Source of the DNA: a virus
Virus record (IMG/VR): IMGVR_UViG_3300030450_003083
Location: 1 to 36,151 of that record
Length of the DNA: 36,151 nucleotides
Direction: 5' to 3' (one strand)
Shown here: positions 21,036 to 31,582 of the stretch, piece after piece
How positions within the stretch are numbered: the stretch's first letter is position 1
Layout: each line of letters begins with the position of its first letter
Translations under genes and position numbers: made by a program
The notes under the pieces: generated by a model
Database searches by the model: none
What the model saw: the letters and a program-made list of their open reading frames with translations, nothing else
What the model was told of the DNA's origin: nothing

Positions 21036-21749
21036 TTAATAATTTAAAAATTGCAATAATGGAGATAATCTCTGAGCAGCTTCTTTAGACCCTGCTCCTC
21101 CTTTAAATAAGCTTTGTAGTAAATTTCCTTCACCAAATAAAGCTCCTTGTCCTGCACCTGTAAAATCTAAACCACCTGAAAACATACCCATGCCTCCTTC
21201 TGCACCTTTTAAAGCTTTCATTTCATCTGCACCACCAGACAGCAAATAGGTTCCTACTCCTGACATAAGTGCGCTTTTAAATATATCACTATCACTAGCT
21301 AAAGACTTTTTCATTTTATCAAGCTCAGTTTCATATTTTCCAGTAAAATCTTTTGTTGTTTTACCAAGCCATGATTTTGCATATTTAGATGGCATTTTAG
21401 CTGCTTCTCTTGCTTTTGCAATTCTTTTTTCTTGTTTTCTTCTCTTGTAACCTGAACCAAGAAGACTTGTAAGTCCGCTAGTAAGAGCTCCTGCTAAGGG
21501 ATTCATAAAAGAAGCGCCTGCACTCAATCCTTGTAAAAGTCCTCCTATTTGTTTTTCTTCTTTACCTTGACTACCAAGTATATCATCTATCAGTTTTGAC
21601 TTATCCCTCATCATATCTTCAGCCACTTCAGTTTCTTGCCCCATAAATTTACGGGTTGCAAACTTATCAGCTGTTTGTATATTGCCTGACATTCTTTTTG
21701 CTTGGTTAAGGCTATTGATTATATTTGATAACTCATAAGGATTTGCCAT
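21036..21749 (-). CDS. Internal virion-like protein with hydrophobic Gly/Ala segments
   Basis: A 237-residue protein with AGGAG before the ATG. Residues about 67-97 (IGGLLQGLSAGASFMNPLAG then ALTSGLTSLLG) form a glycine-zipper-like hydrophobic stretch, followed by a very basic segment (YKRRKQEKRIAKAREAAK). A second Gly/Leu-rich stretch is near 160-210. Glycine zippers can insert into membranes, which fits a protein injected to form part of a DNA channel. No family name can be assigned. Confidence 0.7.
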   Translation of the reverse strand: MANPYELSNIINSLNQAKRMSGNIQTADKFATRKFMGQETEVAEDMMRDKSKLIDDILGSQGKEEKQIGGLLQGLSAGASFMNPLAGALTSGLTSLLGSGYKRRKQEKRIAKAREAAKMPSKYAKSWLGKTTKDFTGKYETELDKMKKSLASDSDIFKSALMSGVGTYLLSGGADEMKALKGAEGGMGMFSGGLDFTGAGQGALFGEGNLLQSLFKGGAGSKEAAQRLSPLLQFLNY

Positions 21750-21817
21750 ATCTTGCTCCTATTTCTCTCTAATTCTTCTCTTAAATATATTAATATTTTT
21801 TCTCATTTACAAATCTA

Positions 21818-23641
21818 CTATTCTTCACTAACAATAGTTGCAGGCAATGCTATTACTTTAAAGGTTATTGGTTGAGTATTTAACGAACCACCTCTATCAA
21901 CCCCATGATAAAGATATGAACTTGCTACTGAAGCATCTCCTGCAATCCAATATTGATATGATGTTCCTGCTGTTAATCCTTGTACTACGAAAGGTAAATA
22001 TAAAGAAACATAATCTGTTTCATCAGGTTTTACACCTAAACTATCATAAGTCTGTATTGCAGCTACCTCATTATATGTAGCATTATCAGATAATGAAAAC
22101 ATTACTTCCCTTGAAGAACCATATAGCATAGCAGAAAAAATAATTTCCACTTTACCACTTGGAGGAGCAACAAAAGACACATTTAGTTTATTCCCTTGAG
22201 CAGTTTCCAATACTGTCATAGTTGTATCTATTGCTATGGAATCATTTCCTATACTTCCTGTTGCATTTCTAAAAACACTATAACCAAGTATCATTCCTGC
22301 ATAAGCACTATTTGCAGAACTAAATTCAGTAACTGTTGCCCCGCTTACTGTTCCTGCTACCCAATTAGTTGCAGCTAAACTTATTTTATCATTAGCTTCA
22401 TCTAAAGATAACATTTTATCTGTGCCTACATAAATATCTAATACATCATCTGATGACTCACTTATATAAGTATGAGTACCGCCATCAAAATACAATCCGT
22501 CAGTTGCCTTTATAATTGTTTTTTGACTAGCAGGGTCTAATGTTAAATCACCATTAGGAGTGAATGTTAAATGCCCTGCTGTACCATCAGCATCTGTAGT
22601 AGTTAAGCTTGTTACACCATTGCCACCAACTGTGATTCTGAAAAAATTTGTACCATCATAAAAAAAATTATATCTATTGTTTGCTAAATCAAAACCTATT
22701 TTTGTAGCAAGTCCATCCTCAAATGTTACATTTCCTCCATCAGCATTTAACTCAATATTTCCATCTACATCTAAAGTTAAATTTGCAGCACTTGCATTAG
22801 CATCAACAGTTTCTAAGGTTAAATCTCCATTTGTTCCTACAGTGAACTTTGCATAATCAACTGCATTATCATTATCATATAAATACATAATACCCGTTGA
22901 AGGAGTGAGCTTTAAATCTCCATCAGGTTGTAATATTAAATGTCCAGTAGTTCCATCATCATCAAAAGTTGTTATCTTAGTCTCTCCATTTAAAGAAACT
23001 GAAATAGCTGCATAATTATCTGAATCATAACTTAATTTTAATAATTCTGTTTGTGCTGACGTTTGCCAATTATCATCATAATCTGAATTATATTTAATCT
23101 CAAGAGTTGAGCCATCGTATAATAATGTAGGTTCAGAATCCATTATCCCAATTTCTTGCCCAGTTGTTAATAATTGATTTTCAGGAGTACTACTTATGCT
23201 ATCATGAGAATCATTTTCAGAATAATACCAAGTTCCACCATTAGCTTCACAAGATTGCTTACTAGAGTATTGTCCTAATGAACAATATGCTGCCTTGTAG
23301 TTGACCTTCACTAAATCAAGGTCATTTAATATATTATCGCCAGTTCTATATTTAATGCTATTATCTTTTAATACAACAAACTTATCTGTATTAATACCAG
23401 CATTTTCTATTCTTTTTAATGTTAATTTGTCGGATTGTAAATCTTTTATATAAGCAGTATCGATTTTACTTAATGGCTGCATAGTTGTTTGTGCATACCA
23501 TAAGCCTGCTGCTTTAACACAAAAAAACACGCCCTTTCCACGCATTTTTACAATAACAGTATCGCCATCCTGCCCATATGTTTTTGTGGGGAAATACCCT
23601 ATTATTTTAGGTTTTTCTGCTTTTCTATATTGAGCTGCCAT
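21818..23641 (-). CDS. Tail fibre/spike-like protein with beta repeats
   Basis: A 607-residue protein. The N-terminal part is globular with a small Cys/Trp region (YCSLGQYSSKQSCEANGGTW, about residues 119-138). The middle has repeated units such as DDDGTTGHLILQPDGDLKLT and DADGTAGHLTFTPNGDLTLD, typical of fibre shafts built as trimeric beta structures. The C-terminal 150 residues form a beta-sandwich-like domain (PPSGKVEIIFSAMLYGSS, GTSYQYWIAGD) that probably contacts the host. Its ATG overlaps the stop of the giant tail gene by one base. It is likely a receptor-binding protein; the start is clear but the receptor is unknown. Confidence 0.8.
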   Translation of the reverse strand: MAAQYRKAEKPKIIGYFPTKTYGQDGDTVIVKMRGKGVFFCVKAAGLWYAQTTMQPLSKIDTAYIKDLQSDKLTLKRIENAGINTDKFVVLKDNSIKYRTGDNILNDLDLVKVNYKAAYCSLGQYSSKQSCEANGGTWYYSENDSHDSISSTPENQLLTTGQEIGIMDSEPTLLYDGSTLEIKYNSDYDDNWQTSAQTELLKLSYDSDNYAAISVSLNGETKITTFDDDGTTGHLILQPDGDLKLTPSTGIMYLYDNDNAVDYAKFTVGTNGDLTLETVDANASAANLTLDVDGNIELNADGGNVTFEDGLATKIGFDLANNRYNFFYDGTNFFRITVGGNGVTSLTTTDADGTAGHLTFTPNGDLTLDPASQKTIIKATDGLYFDGGTHTYISESSDDVLDIYVGTDKMLSLDEANDKISLAATNWVAGTVSGATVTEFSSANSAYAGMILGYSVFRNATGSIGNDSIAIDTTMTVLETAQGNKLNVSFVAPPSGKVEIIFSAMLYGSSREVMFSLSDNATYNEVAAIQTYDSLGVKPDETDYVSLYLPFVVQGLTAGTSYQYWIAGDASVASSYLYHGVDRGGSLNTQPITFKVIALPATIVSEE

Positions 23642-26600
23642 TACTTAACGTTTTTAGTTCTATAAACAATAGTATAATCATTAATTTCAAAATCATCAGC
23701 AATATTTGTTCCTCCTCCTTCAAATTTAATAGCAAAAGAATATATATTATTAATTGAACTTGAAGGTTTTAATTCTGCTGTAATCCATCCTGTACTAGAA
23801 GCACCATCACTTAATCCATTTGTTGTTGAATAATTTGTACTATCATTTGAAAATTCTGTAAATGTTTCTGACCCATTTGTTGCATAGTATACTTTTATAT
23901 TTGAATGTGCAGCAGAACCATCATTAGTTGATTTGAAAGTTACATATACTTTATATATTTTCTTTCTTACTCCTGGTGAACCAAAATCAAAATCTTTTGT
24001 TCTTAAAATAAAGTTATCACCAAGACCATCACTATTGCTTGATGTAGTTGAATCATCTGTCCATTTATATATAGCATTAATGCCATCAAAAGTATCGCTT
24101 GGAGCATCAACAGCATAATAAACAATATCTCCATCTTTATTATTAGTAAAGTTTGAAAGATATCCTTGGCTTACTATACTTGCAGTTTCAGGTGTTGCTG
24201 TTAATTTCTTAGATAAGAATGTCCATCCTTGAGATTGAAAATCATATTGAAATCCCTCACAGACAGATGTACCAACTAATTCACTTGTATCTCCTCCTGG
24301 GGTAGCAGGGCCAGTATTTCTTGCTATGATAAGTTTTTTTGTTGATTTTACATATCCTATTGCAGGAATATCAGTTCCTACTATTGTCCAAAAATTGTTT
24401 GTTGAACCAAGAGGATTTGATTGAAAACTTTCTGTTCCAACTTTATTATCAATAAGATTACTTACTTTCTTACCATCATATAAAAAACATCCACTTGCAT
24501 TGACCCATGCAATACCATAAGGAGTTTCTGTTATCTGACATTGTTTATTAACCCCTACATTAGAGAATGTATCTTCTAAATATTCATAATCTCCTGATAC
24601 ATTAATTGCAAATACCTTCCTTTTCTTAAATTGCAATATTCTATCTTTATAATATGCAAGACCAGTTATTTCATCACCATCATGTATTGCTACATCAATA
24701 TAATTACTTGCTGGAAATATATTATATTTACCCACAGGAGTTTTTAACATTCTATCACCATATGTTTTGCCATTTTGTTTAATATTTCCTACATATAATC
24801 TATTGTTAACATGTATCCCTACTTTATAATTACAAGTTAATGTTGGTAAAATTTCAGCATCTTTTTGTTTAACTAATGTCTCAGATTCATAGCTATCAAC
24901 TTCGTTGAATGTAGTTAAATCACTAGAATGTATTGTCCAACGATAAGCGCTGCTTTCACTTCCTTCACTATAATGATAAGGGGTTCCTGAAGTGGATGAT
25001 TTTGCTTCAAGGGTTTCTGTGCTAATAGATGCTTGAAGATACCATGTGTCCTCAGAAGTATCTTTCATATATATTTTAACCTCTTTAATAAGGGTATTAT
25101 TTATTAAATCTTGTCCTACTAAAATATCCATAACAGGCAATTGTCCAGTTAATATTAAATCTACATCTCCTATAAAACCCTCAGATACCTCTAAAGGAGA
25201 TTCTTCACCAAATAAATTTACAGTAGAAGTTGCTAGAGAAAATACTCTTAAAGCCCATCCGATTCCTTCTACAGTTTCCACTTGTCCAGTTTCATCGTTT
25301 ACCTCTTGTTCGGCTGAGTCTATAAAATCTAAATTTACATGTATTGAGTTTAGGTCAGTATTACTAGCTTCGGCATCAACTTCAAATTCTAATGGATAAA
25401 ATTTAGCATTAAAACTACTACCACTTGGATTATAAGCATCAAGTAAATATCCAAATTGTTGCTCTCTACCAGGCATAGCTGCACCTGAATAGCCTCCATT
25501 TGCCCTTGGATTTACACCACAAAAAGCTAAAAAATCATCTGTATTAGTAGTACTTGGATTAGTAATCTCTAGTTTTATAACTAAATTAGTAAGATTAGTT
25601 ACTCCAGAACCTTCGGGAATATTCCACGTATACCATGCCCATTGCTTATGATACCATCCAAATTTAACTCCATTACTCCACTGCATGTCACCACCACCCC
25701 ATTCTTCATCATAACTTAACGTAACCTCATCTACCGTATTGCCATCTCCATGTTGAGCAAAAGTTCGACTATTGTGAGGGCGAGTAATCCATGTACATTC
25801 AGGAATTGAAACTAAAGTGCCATTTGCATTATCCGTAAATAATGTTTTTATAGAATTAACATCGGATAAATTAGCATATGTTTTATAAAGCCTAGCTCTA
25901 ACTCTAGGCATATATCTATTTTTTAAGGGATATTCTGCTGTAACATTACCATTAACACTATTCCTTAAAATATTAACTCCTGTCATAAATGCATATATTC
26001 TAACTTTAACTTGCTTTAACTCTAAAGGATTATTTATTGCGTCTTCATATCCACCAGCTATTAATTCTGAAGTCATAGTTGCTTTTCCTGAGCCTAAATC
26101 ATTCCCTGATATAGGAAGATATACAGGATTATTTACAGTGTGCCATGTTCCTGCGCCATATTTGTCATTTGTACCATTACCTTCACTCTGACCGTATGAA
26201 TATTGACTAGAACCTCCTGTTCCTGCATTTTTATTATGTTTAGAAGCTGAACCGCCAGGGAATCGAAGTTTTGAATCGTTCCCACTAAAACTACTGCTAT
26301 CTATTTCACTATTAAGATTAGATAAATTTTCTGTTGAAAAAACAGTCCTTCCTGAATCACTTATTTCGTTCCAATGATAGCCTTGTCCTGTTCCAGGATA
26401 TCCCATTGGCCAAACTGATTTTACTGGAATCATTTGAGCTGTAATATAAAGGCCATCAACATAATCAGTGGTAGCAGCTTGCCAATAATCAAAATATTTA
26501 TAATGCCATGTTTTCCAACCAGAACCATAATAAGTACTAGGAGTAACAGTATCTGAAGCATAATATTGAAGTCCTTGAACTTGGTCATGGTATTTAGGGA

Positions 26601-29600
26601 CCATTGCATGGTCTTCCCATAAATCTTTATGTATATCCGCAAGAGGAATTGTTTTTTCCCCATGACTAACTGTTTCTGAGCCTAAATTACTTGTTGTACA
26701 TGCATCAATAAACTTAATAACATTATTTGTAGTTTTAAAACCCTTTTCATGAGTATGTCCAGATGTTCTATCAATATAAAAATGATAAAATAATTCACTG
26801 GTATTATTAAGATTAGCATCTGATATTTGTAACATTCCATTTACATAAATATAAAAAGGGTCAGCGTTTGTATATCCAAAACTTAAAAAATCAGTATCCC
26901 AATGTCCATATTCCTCATAGTAAGCATATATTTTAGAATTAGAAGAGGTATTGTCATTTAAAAGTAAAATATTTTTATCTAAACTTTCTCCTCCAGCTAT
27001 ATCGGCAATTAAATTTATTTTAGAAAATCCTACAGACTGGTTTTGAGAATATCTGGAATGGTGCGTTGTAGCTGTAGCGCTTCCAGTAGTATATCCAAAT
27101 TTTCCTCCATATAACCTAATAACCCAATCTGATTTTTCCTTATATTCAGAGGGTACTGTAAAATTAAGTTTATATATTATTGGACCAGTTATATAACTAT
27201 ATCCAGAATTTCCTTTTCTATAATCTGGATTGTCCCAATCAAATCCATCATCATATCTTACTGGTAGATGTCCTGTATTTTGTTGATTAACCATAGTTAC
27301 TAAATCAGGAAAAGCTTTTTTAACACTAACAGCACTAATACCAACTGTATTACCAGAGTAAATGTCAGCTGGAGCAAATTTAAATCTTACTCTAACAGAA
27401 TCTGTTTCTGTTTCTAATGGTGGAACGAAAAATTTTACATATTCAAAAACAAATCTATTTCCTCCTACAGTCGTTGTCTCTTGATTTACATGGCTATAAT
27501 AACATTGAGTTCTATTCATTCTTTGTGATTCAGGTTCAGCTTCGTTCCATCGGTTTAAATAACCATTACCCCCAGTATCTGTTACTTGCCAACTATTAGT
27601 CAAAGAAACTTCTCTTTCTTTGTCCTTTATATCATATTTAAGTTGACCCATAGTGTTGTCATGAACTGTTGTTGCAAATTTAAAATATAAATGATAATGA
27701 CAATTTCCGTCTAATTCTATATCCTGATAAAGATAGTCTGTACCATCTAATTGTTGACCTGTAAGTAATAATAAAACATTGCCTCCATCTGGGCCTCCAT
27801 CTGATTTTTCTATACCTGGATAAGATTCAAGAGTTTTAGATGTCGCTGTTCCACTTAACATATCATTTGTTTCCATTAAAGTATTTTTTAATAAAATCGG
27901 GATTATTTTACCTCCTTTAATTTTCCAACCATCTAATGTGTGTAGTTCAGCATTATCATCTAAATCTACTTCAATCCTCTCCATAGCTATATGTGTAGTA
28001 TCCGTCACTTCTGTACATAAACCAACAGGTAAGCCTGTTGATGTTGTGAAAATATTATTTAAAGAATTTGCATCTGTTGCATTTTCAGTTTGGACTACAA
28101 CTGTTCTACCGCTAGTACTAGCAGATACAGCCCCATTAACATGCATACTTGTATCTGTTATATCAGTAAAATCTCCATTATCAATCTTATTTGTGAATGG
28201 AGATAATTCATTACCTTCAACTGGCTCATCACTTTCTACCCATAGATTATCATCCATTAATACACCTGCTTTAGTTCCATCTCCAGCAGTTGGAGAATAT
28301 ATTAATGCACCTGGCAATATATCTGCATTTGCTCCATTTGCAACAAACATTTGCCATGGGTTTAATATAAGCATCTCAAATTCTAATGTATATGATGTTC
28401 CTGGATATAGACGTTGCGCAGGTATTTCTAAATAACCTAAATCTCCAGATGTGTTAGCAGTAGTAACTTCAACAGAAGATGATAAAAACCTAGAAGCACC
28501 AGGAGTAGGCAACTTATGAACCCTTGCAACATCTGTATTTAAGGCTTTATTTGAAACTAATCTTGAGCCATATGCATCATTTATTCCATTAATATTCCAA
28601 TTAGAAGCACCATCTGATTTAATATTATGTATAACATATCCTGAAGAAGAATTTGGAATTGACGTAAATGTACCAGCTCCATCAGTAGAAGGGTCACCTG
28701 CGTCTGATTTTATGTAAAAATAATTTGTTTCAACCCAAAGAACTTCAAATGTTTTACTATATTCTGCATCTACTTCTGATATTGTTACATATTCGCCTAC
28801 ATTTAAACTATGACCAGTAGATGCACATTTTGCTATTTGATTACTGCCTGAATCATGTTCTCCTCCTCCCCAATATTGTTGAAATGGTTGAAAAATATCA
28901 ATCGAAATTGTTGGATTATATAGAGTAGTAGGTGTAGGTAACATTCGGATTTGCCTATCAATATTTGCTCCAGATGTTTCATCTGTAATTTTAACTATTG
29001 TGAGCTCTGTTCCATCACTTGCACTTCCATCGCTAACTGCTGCAGCTGTAAAACTTGCAGCATAAGTATCGCTAATATCATCAATATCATTAATGACTGA
29101 AACAATTGATGCTGCAACTTGCGCAGCTGTTTTATTTTTTTTATTAATCTGTGCATATCCATGAGGACCATAAGTTTCAAAATTAGTAACTACTGAATTA
29201 TTAACTGCTTCTGCATCAGATAATGAGCTAATCATTCTAGTAGAAACGGTAGAGTTTTTAAACCGTATAAGAATAAATTGTGAAACACCAGCAGAAGTTT
29301 GTGTTTCTAAAAAAAGGTGGTCTTGTTCAAGAGGTTCACTGCCATCTGTTCCAAAATTATAAACTCTCAATAAAGCAACAGCTTTTATATCTATACCTGT
29401 TCCATCAATTGAAGCAATACTTCCTGACGAATCAGAAAGACCAAATGCTCCTCCAAGTGTTGCTATTTTTGTAGTTCCATCATAATCAGTTATTTTCCTT
29501 GTCTGTCCTTTACCTGCCCCATCAATAACACTTATAAGCATATTATTATAATAATCGTCAGTCTCATGACTTGTTGCTGAAATCTTTGTAGGTGAAGTTG

Positions 29601-30315
29601 CTAATTTCATTGCAAGATTTGTTTGTTTAACACTTATATCATCAATATTAAAAGTGCAAGTACCTGAAGATACAGCACTAATTTCAAACCTAGTAATAGT
29701 TGAATAAGCTTTAAAATAAATAGTATGAGTACCATTTGTCTTTGGAAGAGTTATATCTTCATCGGCAAAATAACCACTACCACCTTTAAGTTTTAAAGAA
29801 GTTAAAGTTCCTCCTGGTGTTCCGCTTATAGTAAAAACAAGTACATGCATTGAAGTTACTGTTGGGGTATGACTAAAGCTTGTTTGATAAATTGTACCAG
29901 CTCCAGATGAATGTGTATAAGAAGCATCTGTTGAATCTATTGCAAAATCACCAGTTCTTGTCCAGTTAGACGAAAAATCTCCAGTATTATTTAATACCTC
30001 AGTAGCATCTGCTTCATTATAACAATTAGTAGTTCCTTCTTCATGTGAAATACTAAAATTTCCTGAGTCTACTAAAGTGTTTGGCATAAAATCATACCCA
30101 AACGAAAACAAACCACCCCCAGGAATAAAATTTGTATTTGTGTGAGGATGGTTTATTATATGCTTTGTTCCAGCCCCTGTATATCTAATAACTCCATATT
30201 TATCTAATGAAGCATTCCAATTCTGAGCAAATTGATTTTCTTGAATATCTCTTGCATCAGAATAGCAATTAAGTCCACCAGTAAAATCAGTTATATTGAG
30301 CTGCTGTTTGGGCAT
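23641..30315 (-). CDS. Giant tail protein, nozzle/tubular-like ends with large carbohydrate-binding-like insert
   Basis: A 2224-residue protein. The N-terminus (LNITDFTGGLNCYSDARDIQ) and the C-terminal region after about residue 1730 (GDRMLKTPVGKYNIFP, DGDEITGLAYYKDRILQFKK, TPYGIAWVNASGCFLYDGKK) resemble the beta-propeller-type tail nozzle/tubular proteins of short-tailed phages. Between them lie some 1600 residues of beta-sandwich-like modules with the look of carbohydrate-binding or jelly-roll domains (for example SSGTCTFNIDDISVKQ near residue 220). It probably sits at the tail tip, and the insert may bind or sort surface glycans. It starts at an ATG sharing one base with the preceding stop. 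Confidence 0.8.
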   Translation of the reverse strand: MPKQQLNITDFTGGLNCYSDARDIQENQFAQNWNASLDKYGVIRYTGAGTKHIINHPHTNTNFIPGGGLFSFGYDFMPNTLVDSGNFSISHEEGTTNCYNEADATEVLNNTGDFSSNWTRTGDFAIDSTDASYTHSSGAGTIYQTSFSHTPTVTSMHVLVFTISGTPGGTLTSLKLKGGSGYFADEDITLPKTNGTHTIYFKAYSTITRFEISAVSSGTCTFNIDDISVKQTNLAMKLATSPTKISATSHETDDYYNNMLISVIDGAGKGQTRKITDYDGTTKIATLGGAFGLSDSSGSIASIDGTGIDIKAVALLRVYNFGTDGSEPLEQDHLFLETQTSAGVSQFILIRFKNSTVSTRMISSLSDAEAVNNSVVTNFETYGPHGYAQINKKNKTAAQVAASIVSVINDIDDISDTYAASFTAAAVSDGSASDGTELTIVKITDETSGANIDRQIRMLPTPTTLYNPTISIDIFQPFQQYWGGGEHDSGSNQIAKCASTGHSLNVGEYVTISEVDAEYSKTFEVLWVETNYFYIKSDAGDPSTDGAGTFTSIPNSSSGYVIHNIKSDGASNWNINGINDAYGSRLVSNKALNTDVARVHKLPTPGASRFLSSSVEVTTANTSGDLGYLEIPAQRLYPGTSYTLEFEMLILNPWQMFVANGANADILPGALIYSPTAGDGTKAGVLMDDNLWVESDEPVEGNELSPFTNKIDNGDFTDITDTSMHVNGAVSASTSGRTVVVQTENATDANSLNNIFTTSTGLPVGLCTEVTDTTHIAMERIEVDLDDNAELHTLDGWKIKGGKIIPILLKNTLMETNDMLSGTATSKTLESYPGIEKSDGGPDGGNVLLLLTGQQLDGTDYLYQDIELDGNCHYHLYFKFATTVHDNTMGQLKYDIKDKEREVSLTNSWQVTDTGGNGYLNRWNEAEPESQRMNRTQCYYSHVNQETTTVGGNRFVFEYVKFFVPPLETETDSVRVRFKFAPADIYSGNTVGISAVSVKKAFPDLVTMVNQQNTGHLPVRYDDGFDWDNPDYRKGNSGYSYITGPIIYKLNFTVPSEYKEKSDWVIRLYGGKFGYTTGSATATTHHSRYSQNQSVGFSKINLIADIAGGESLDKNILLLNDNTSSNSKIYAYYEEYGHWDTDFLSFGYTNADPFYIYVNGMLQISDANLNNTSELFYHFYIDRTSGHTHEKGFKTTNNVIKFIDACTTSNLGSETVSHGEKTIPLADIHKDLWEDHAMVPKYHDQVQGLQYYASDTVTPSTYYGSGWKTWHYKYFDYWQAATTDYVDGLYITAQMIPVKSVWPMGYPGTGQGYHWNEISDSGRTVFSTENLSNLNSEIDSSSFSGNDSKLRFPGGSASKHNKNAGTGGSSQYSYGQSEGNGTNDKYGAGTWHTVNNPVYLPISGNDLGSGKATMTSELIAGGYEDAINNPLELKQVKVRIYAFMTGVNILRNSVNGNVTAEYPLKNRYMPRVRARLYKTYANLSDVNSIKTLFTDNANGTLVSIPECTWITRPHNSRTFAQHGDGNTVDEVTLSYDEEWGGGDMQWSNGVKFGWYHKQWAWYTWNIPEGSGVTNLTNLVIKLEITNPSTTNTDDFLAFCGVNPRANGGYSGAAMPGREQQFGYLLDAYNPSGSSFNAKFYPLEFEVDAEASNTDLNSIHVNLDFIDSAEQEVNDETGQVETVEGIGWALRVFSLATSTVNLFGEESPLEVSEGFIGDVDLILTGQLPVMDILVGQDLINNTLIKEVKIYMKDTSEDTWYLQASISTETLEAKSSTSGTPYHYSEGSESSAYRWTIHSSDLTTFNEVDSYESETLVKQKDAEILPTLTCNYKVGIHVNNRLYVGNIKQNGKTYGDRMLKTPVGKYNIFPASNYIDVAIHDGDEITGLAYYKDRILQFKKRKVFAINVSGDYEYLEDTFSNVGVNKQCQITETPYGIAWVNASGCFLYDGKKVSNLIDNKVGTESFQSNPLGSTNNFWTIVGTDIPAIGYVKSTKKLIIARNTGPATPGGDTSELVGTSVCEGFQYDFQSQGWTFLSKKLTATPETASIVSQGYLSNFTNNKDGDIVYYAVDAPSDTFDGINAIYKWTDDSTTSSNSDGLGDNFILRTKDFDFGSPGVRKKIYKVYVTFKSTNDGSAAHSNIKVYYATNGSETFTEFSNDSTNYSTTNGLSDGASSTGWITAELKPSSSINNIYSFAIKFEGGGTNIADDFEINDYTIVYRTKNVK

Positions 30316-30461
30316 TAGTTACCTTTCATTTTATCTACTACAGGCTTTATAATCATATCCCAAACTACATCATCTTTTTTAGAAGGTGATAATTTTACCG
30401 CTTTCTCAACAACATATAAAGCAAGTAAACACCATTCCCAGTTTGCTAATAACATTTGCAT
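30315..30461 (-). CDS. Small protein with one membrane-like helix, possible holin-type
   Basis: A 48-residue protein (MQMLLANWEWCLLALYVVEK, then AVKLSPSKKDDVVWDMIIKP and a short basic end). AAAGGAG lies upstream. Residues about 3-22 are hydrophobic enough to insert in a membrane, and the rest is amphipathic and charged. Its stop shares a base with the giant tail gene. The size and a single membrane helix fit a holin-like or membrane-associated virion component, but no endolysin is adjacent, so lysis is only one possibility. Confidence 0.6.
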   Translation of the reverse strand: MQMLLANWEWCLLALYVVEKAVKLSPSKKDDVVWDMIIKPVVDKMKGN

Positions 30462-30476
30462 GTTTTTCTCCTTTTT

Positions 30477-30710
30477 TTAGAATTTTAGTTTCTTAAACTT
30501 CTTTAAACTGCTTTTTACTATAGCTAAGTCTTTTTCTATATCTTCTATAGATTTACCATATTTATTAGCAGATTTCTTTAAAGACTTTACCTGCTTATCT
30601 AGTTCGTTAGGCTGTTCTACATATTCTTGTATCTTGTCTAACTTAAACTGCTTCATAAGTTGTTTCATTACAACTTCCATAACCTTCTTAACGATTAATC
30701 CTTGTATCAT
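30477..30710 (-). CDS. Small amphipathic helical protein
   Basis: A 77-residue protein starting MIQGLIVKKVMEVVMKQLMK with GAGG upstream. The N-terminal 25 residues form a Met/Val/Lys amphipathic helix and the rest is a Lys-rich coiled-coil-like stretch (LDKQVKSLKKSANKYGKSIE, then a Lys/Phe-rich end). The basic surface suggests membrane-surface or nucleic-acid contact. It sits in the same cluster as the small membrane protein. No family is recognised. Confidence 0.6.
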   Translation of the reverse strand: MIQGLIVKKVMEVVMKQLMKQFKLDKIQEYVEQPNELDKQVKSLKKSANKYGKSIEDIEKDLAIVKSSLKKFKKLKF

Positions 30711-30722
30711 AATATCCTCTTA

Positions 30723-31226
30723 TTATGCAACATCATCTAATATTGCTGCGACTATACATTGAACATTTCCTCCACCAACTGTTTGGTCTGGGTCTGCAGA
30801 TATTGCATGTAAATCTCCAACTGTTGTATTTGGCATTTTTGCAAACCATGAATGTCCAGAACTTATTTCAATAGCATTAGTTGAACCATGTGCTACAGTT
30901 GACCCATCTTGAACCAACATCACACTTTCATCGGTACTTGTGCTACCGTCTGTTGTTCCTGTATTCTTTATAAATAAAAACTTTACTTTATCTGAAGTTG
31001 TTATATCAGCATTAGCAGTTCCTGTTGCAACACCTGCACTTGCAGCTAAAAATTTACCTGTTATTAAATCAACACTCCCTGTATTATGAGGAACATTAAT
31101 AATTCCATAAAACCATCTATCATTTGCATCTGCAGGAGCATATGAGAATGTTAAATCTTTTAATGTTGCTTGTATCTCATCAGGTAATAATACCGCTTTA
31201 ATTGTCATTGTTGCATCATCAGCCAT
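30723..31226 (-). CDS. Beta-rich virion protein
   Basis: A 167-residue protein, Ala/Thr/Asp-rich with alternating beta pattern (VKFLFIKNTGTTDGS, ESVMLVQDGSTVAHGS, GHSWFAKMPNTTVGDLHAIS). This composition is typical of small decoration or head-tail proteins with a beta-sandwich fold. The layout echoes the 33301-33780 gene product, so the two may be distant relatives. AAGGAAA lies upstream of the ATG. No membrane segment. Confidence 0.65.
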   Translation of the reverse strand: MADDATMTIKAVLLPDEIQATLKDLTFSYAPADANDRWFYGIINVPHNTGSVDLITGKFLAASAGVATGTANADITTSDKVKFLFIKNTGTTDGSTSTDESVMLVQDGSTVAHGSTNAIEISSGHSWFAKMPNTTVGDLHAISADPDQTVGGGNVQCIVAAILDDVA

Positions 31227-31582
31227 TAAAATTTCCTTCCTATATTAAATTTAATACCTTTATTTTTCCCAAGATTAAGACCTAAGTTTGCTTGCCAATT
31301 ATTTTCGTTTCCAAATCTTCCTCCTATGTCAATACGAGGATTTATATCTTGATGGCGATTAAAATACATTTTCTCTGTCAACTTATTAACAAGTTCATCA
31401 GCTAAATTATGACGAACTCTAACATTCTTATTTTCACCAAATCTATAATTCCCCTTTAAAATTGGTATTTCTTTTAAAGTCTTTCTTAAAGATGATAAAT
31501 CTTCAATAGAGCCAACAGTAGAAGCTGCTTTTTCTTTCCCAGTTAATTGTAATAAGATTTGCAGTTTTTCAAGTTCGTTCAT
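31226..31582 (-). CDS. Hypothetical protein with beta-hairpin C-terminus ending in Phe
   Basis: A 118-residue protein. The N-terminal half is helical (MNELEKLQILLQLTGKEK). The C-terminal 40 residues alternate in a strand pattern (RIDIGGRFGNENNWQANLGL, NLGKNKGIKFNIGRKF) and end in Phe, as in outer-membrane barrel strands. Without a signal peptide, and with only a few strands, it could be a virion protein that inserts into or contacts the outer membrane. It overlaps both neighbours by one base. Confidence 0.6.
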   Translation of the reverse strand: MNELEKLQILLQLTGKEKAASTVGSIEDLSSLRKTLKEIPILKGNYRFGENKNVRVRHNLADELVNKLTEKMYFNRHQDINPRIDIGGRFGNENNWQANLGLNLGKNKGIKFNIGRKF

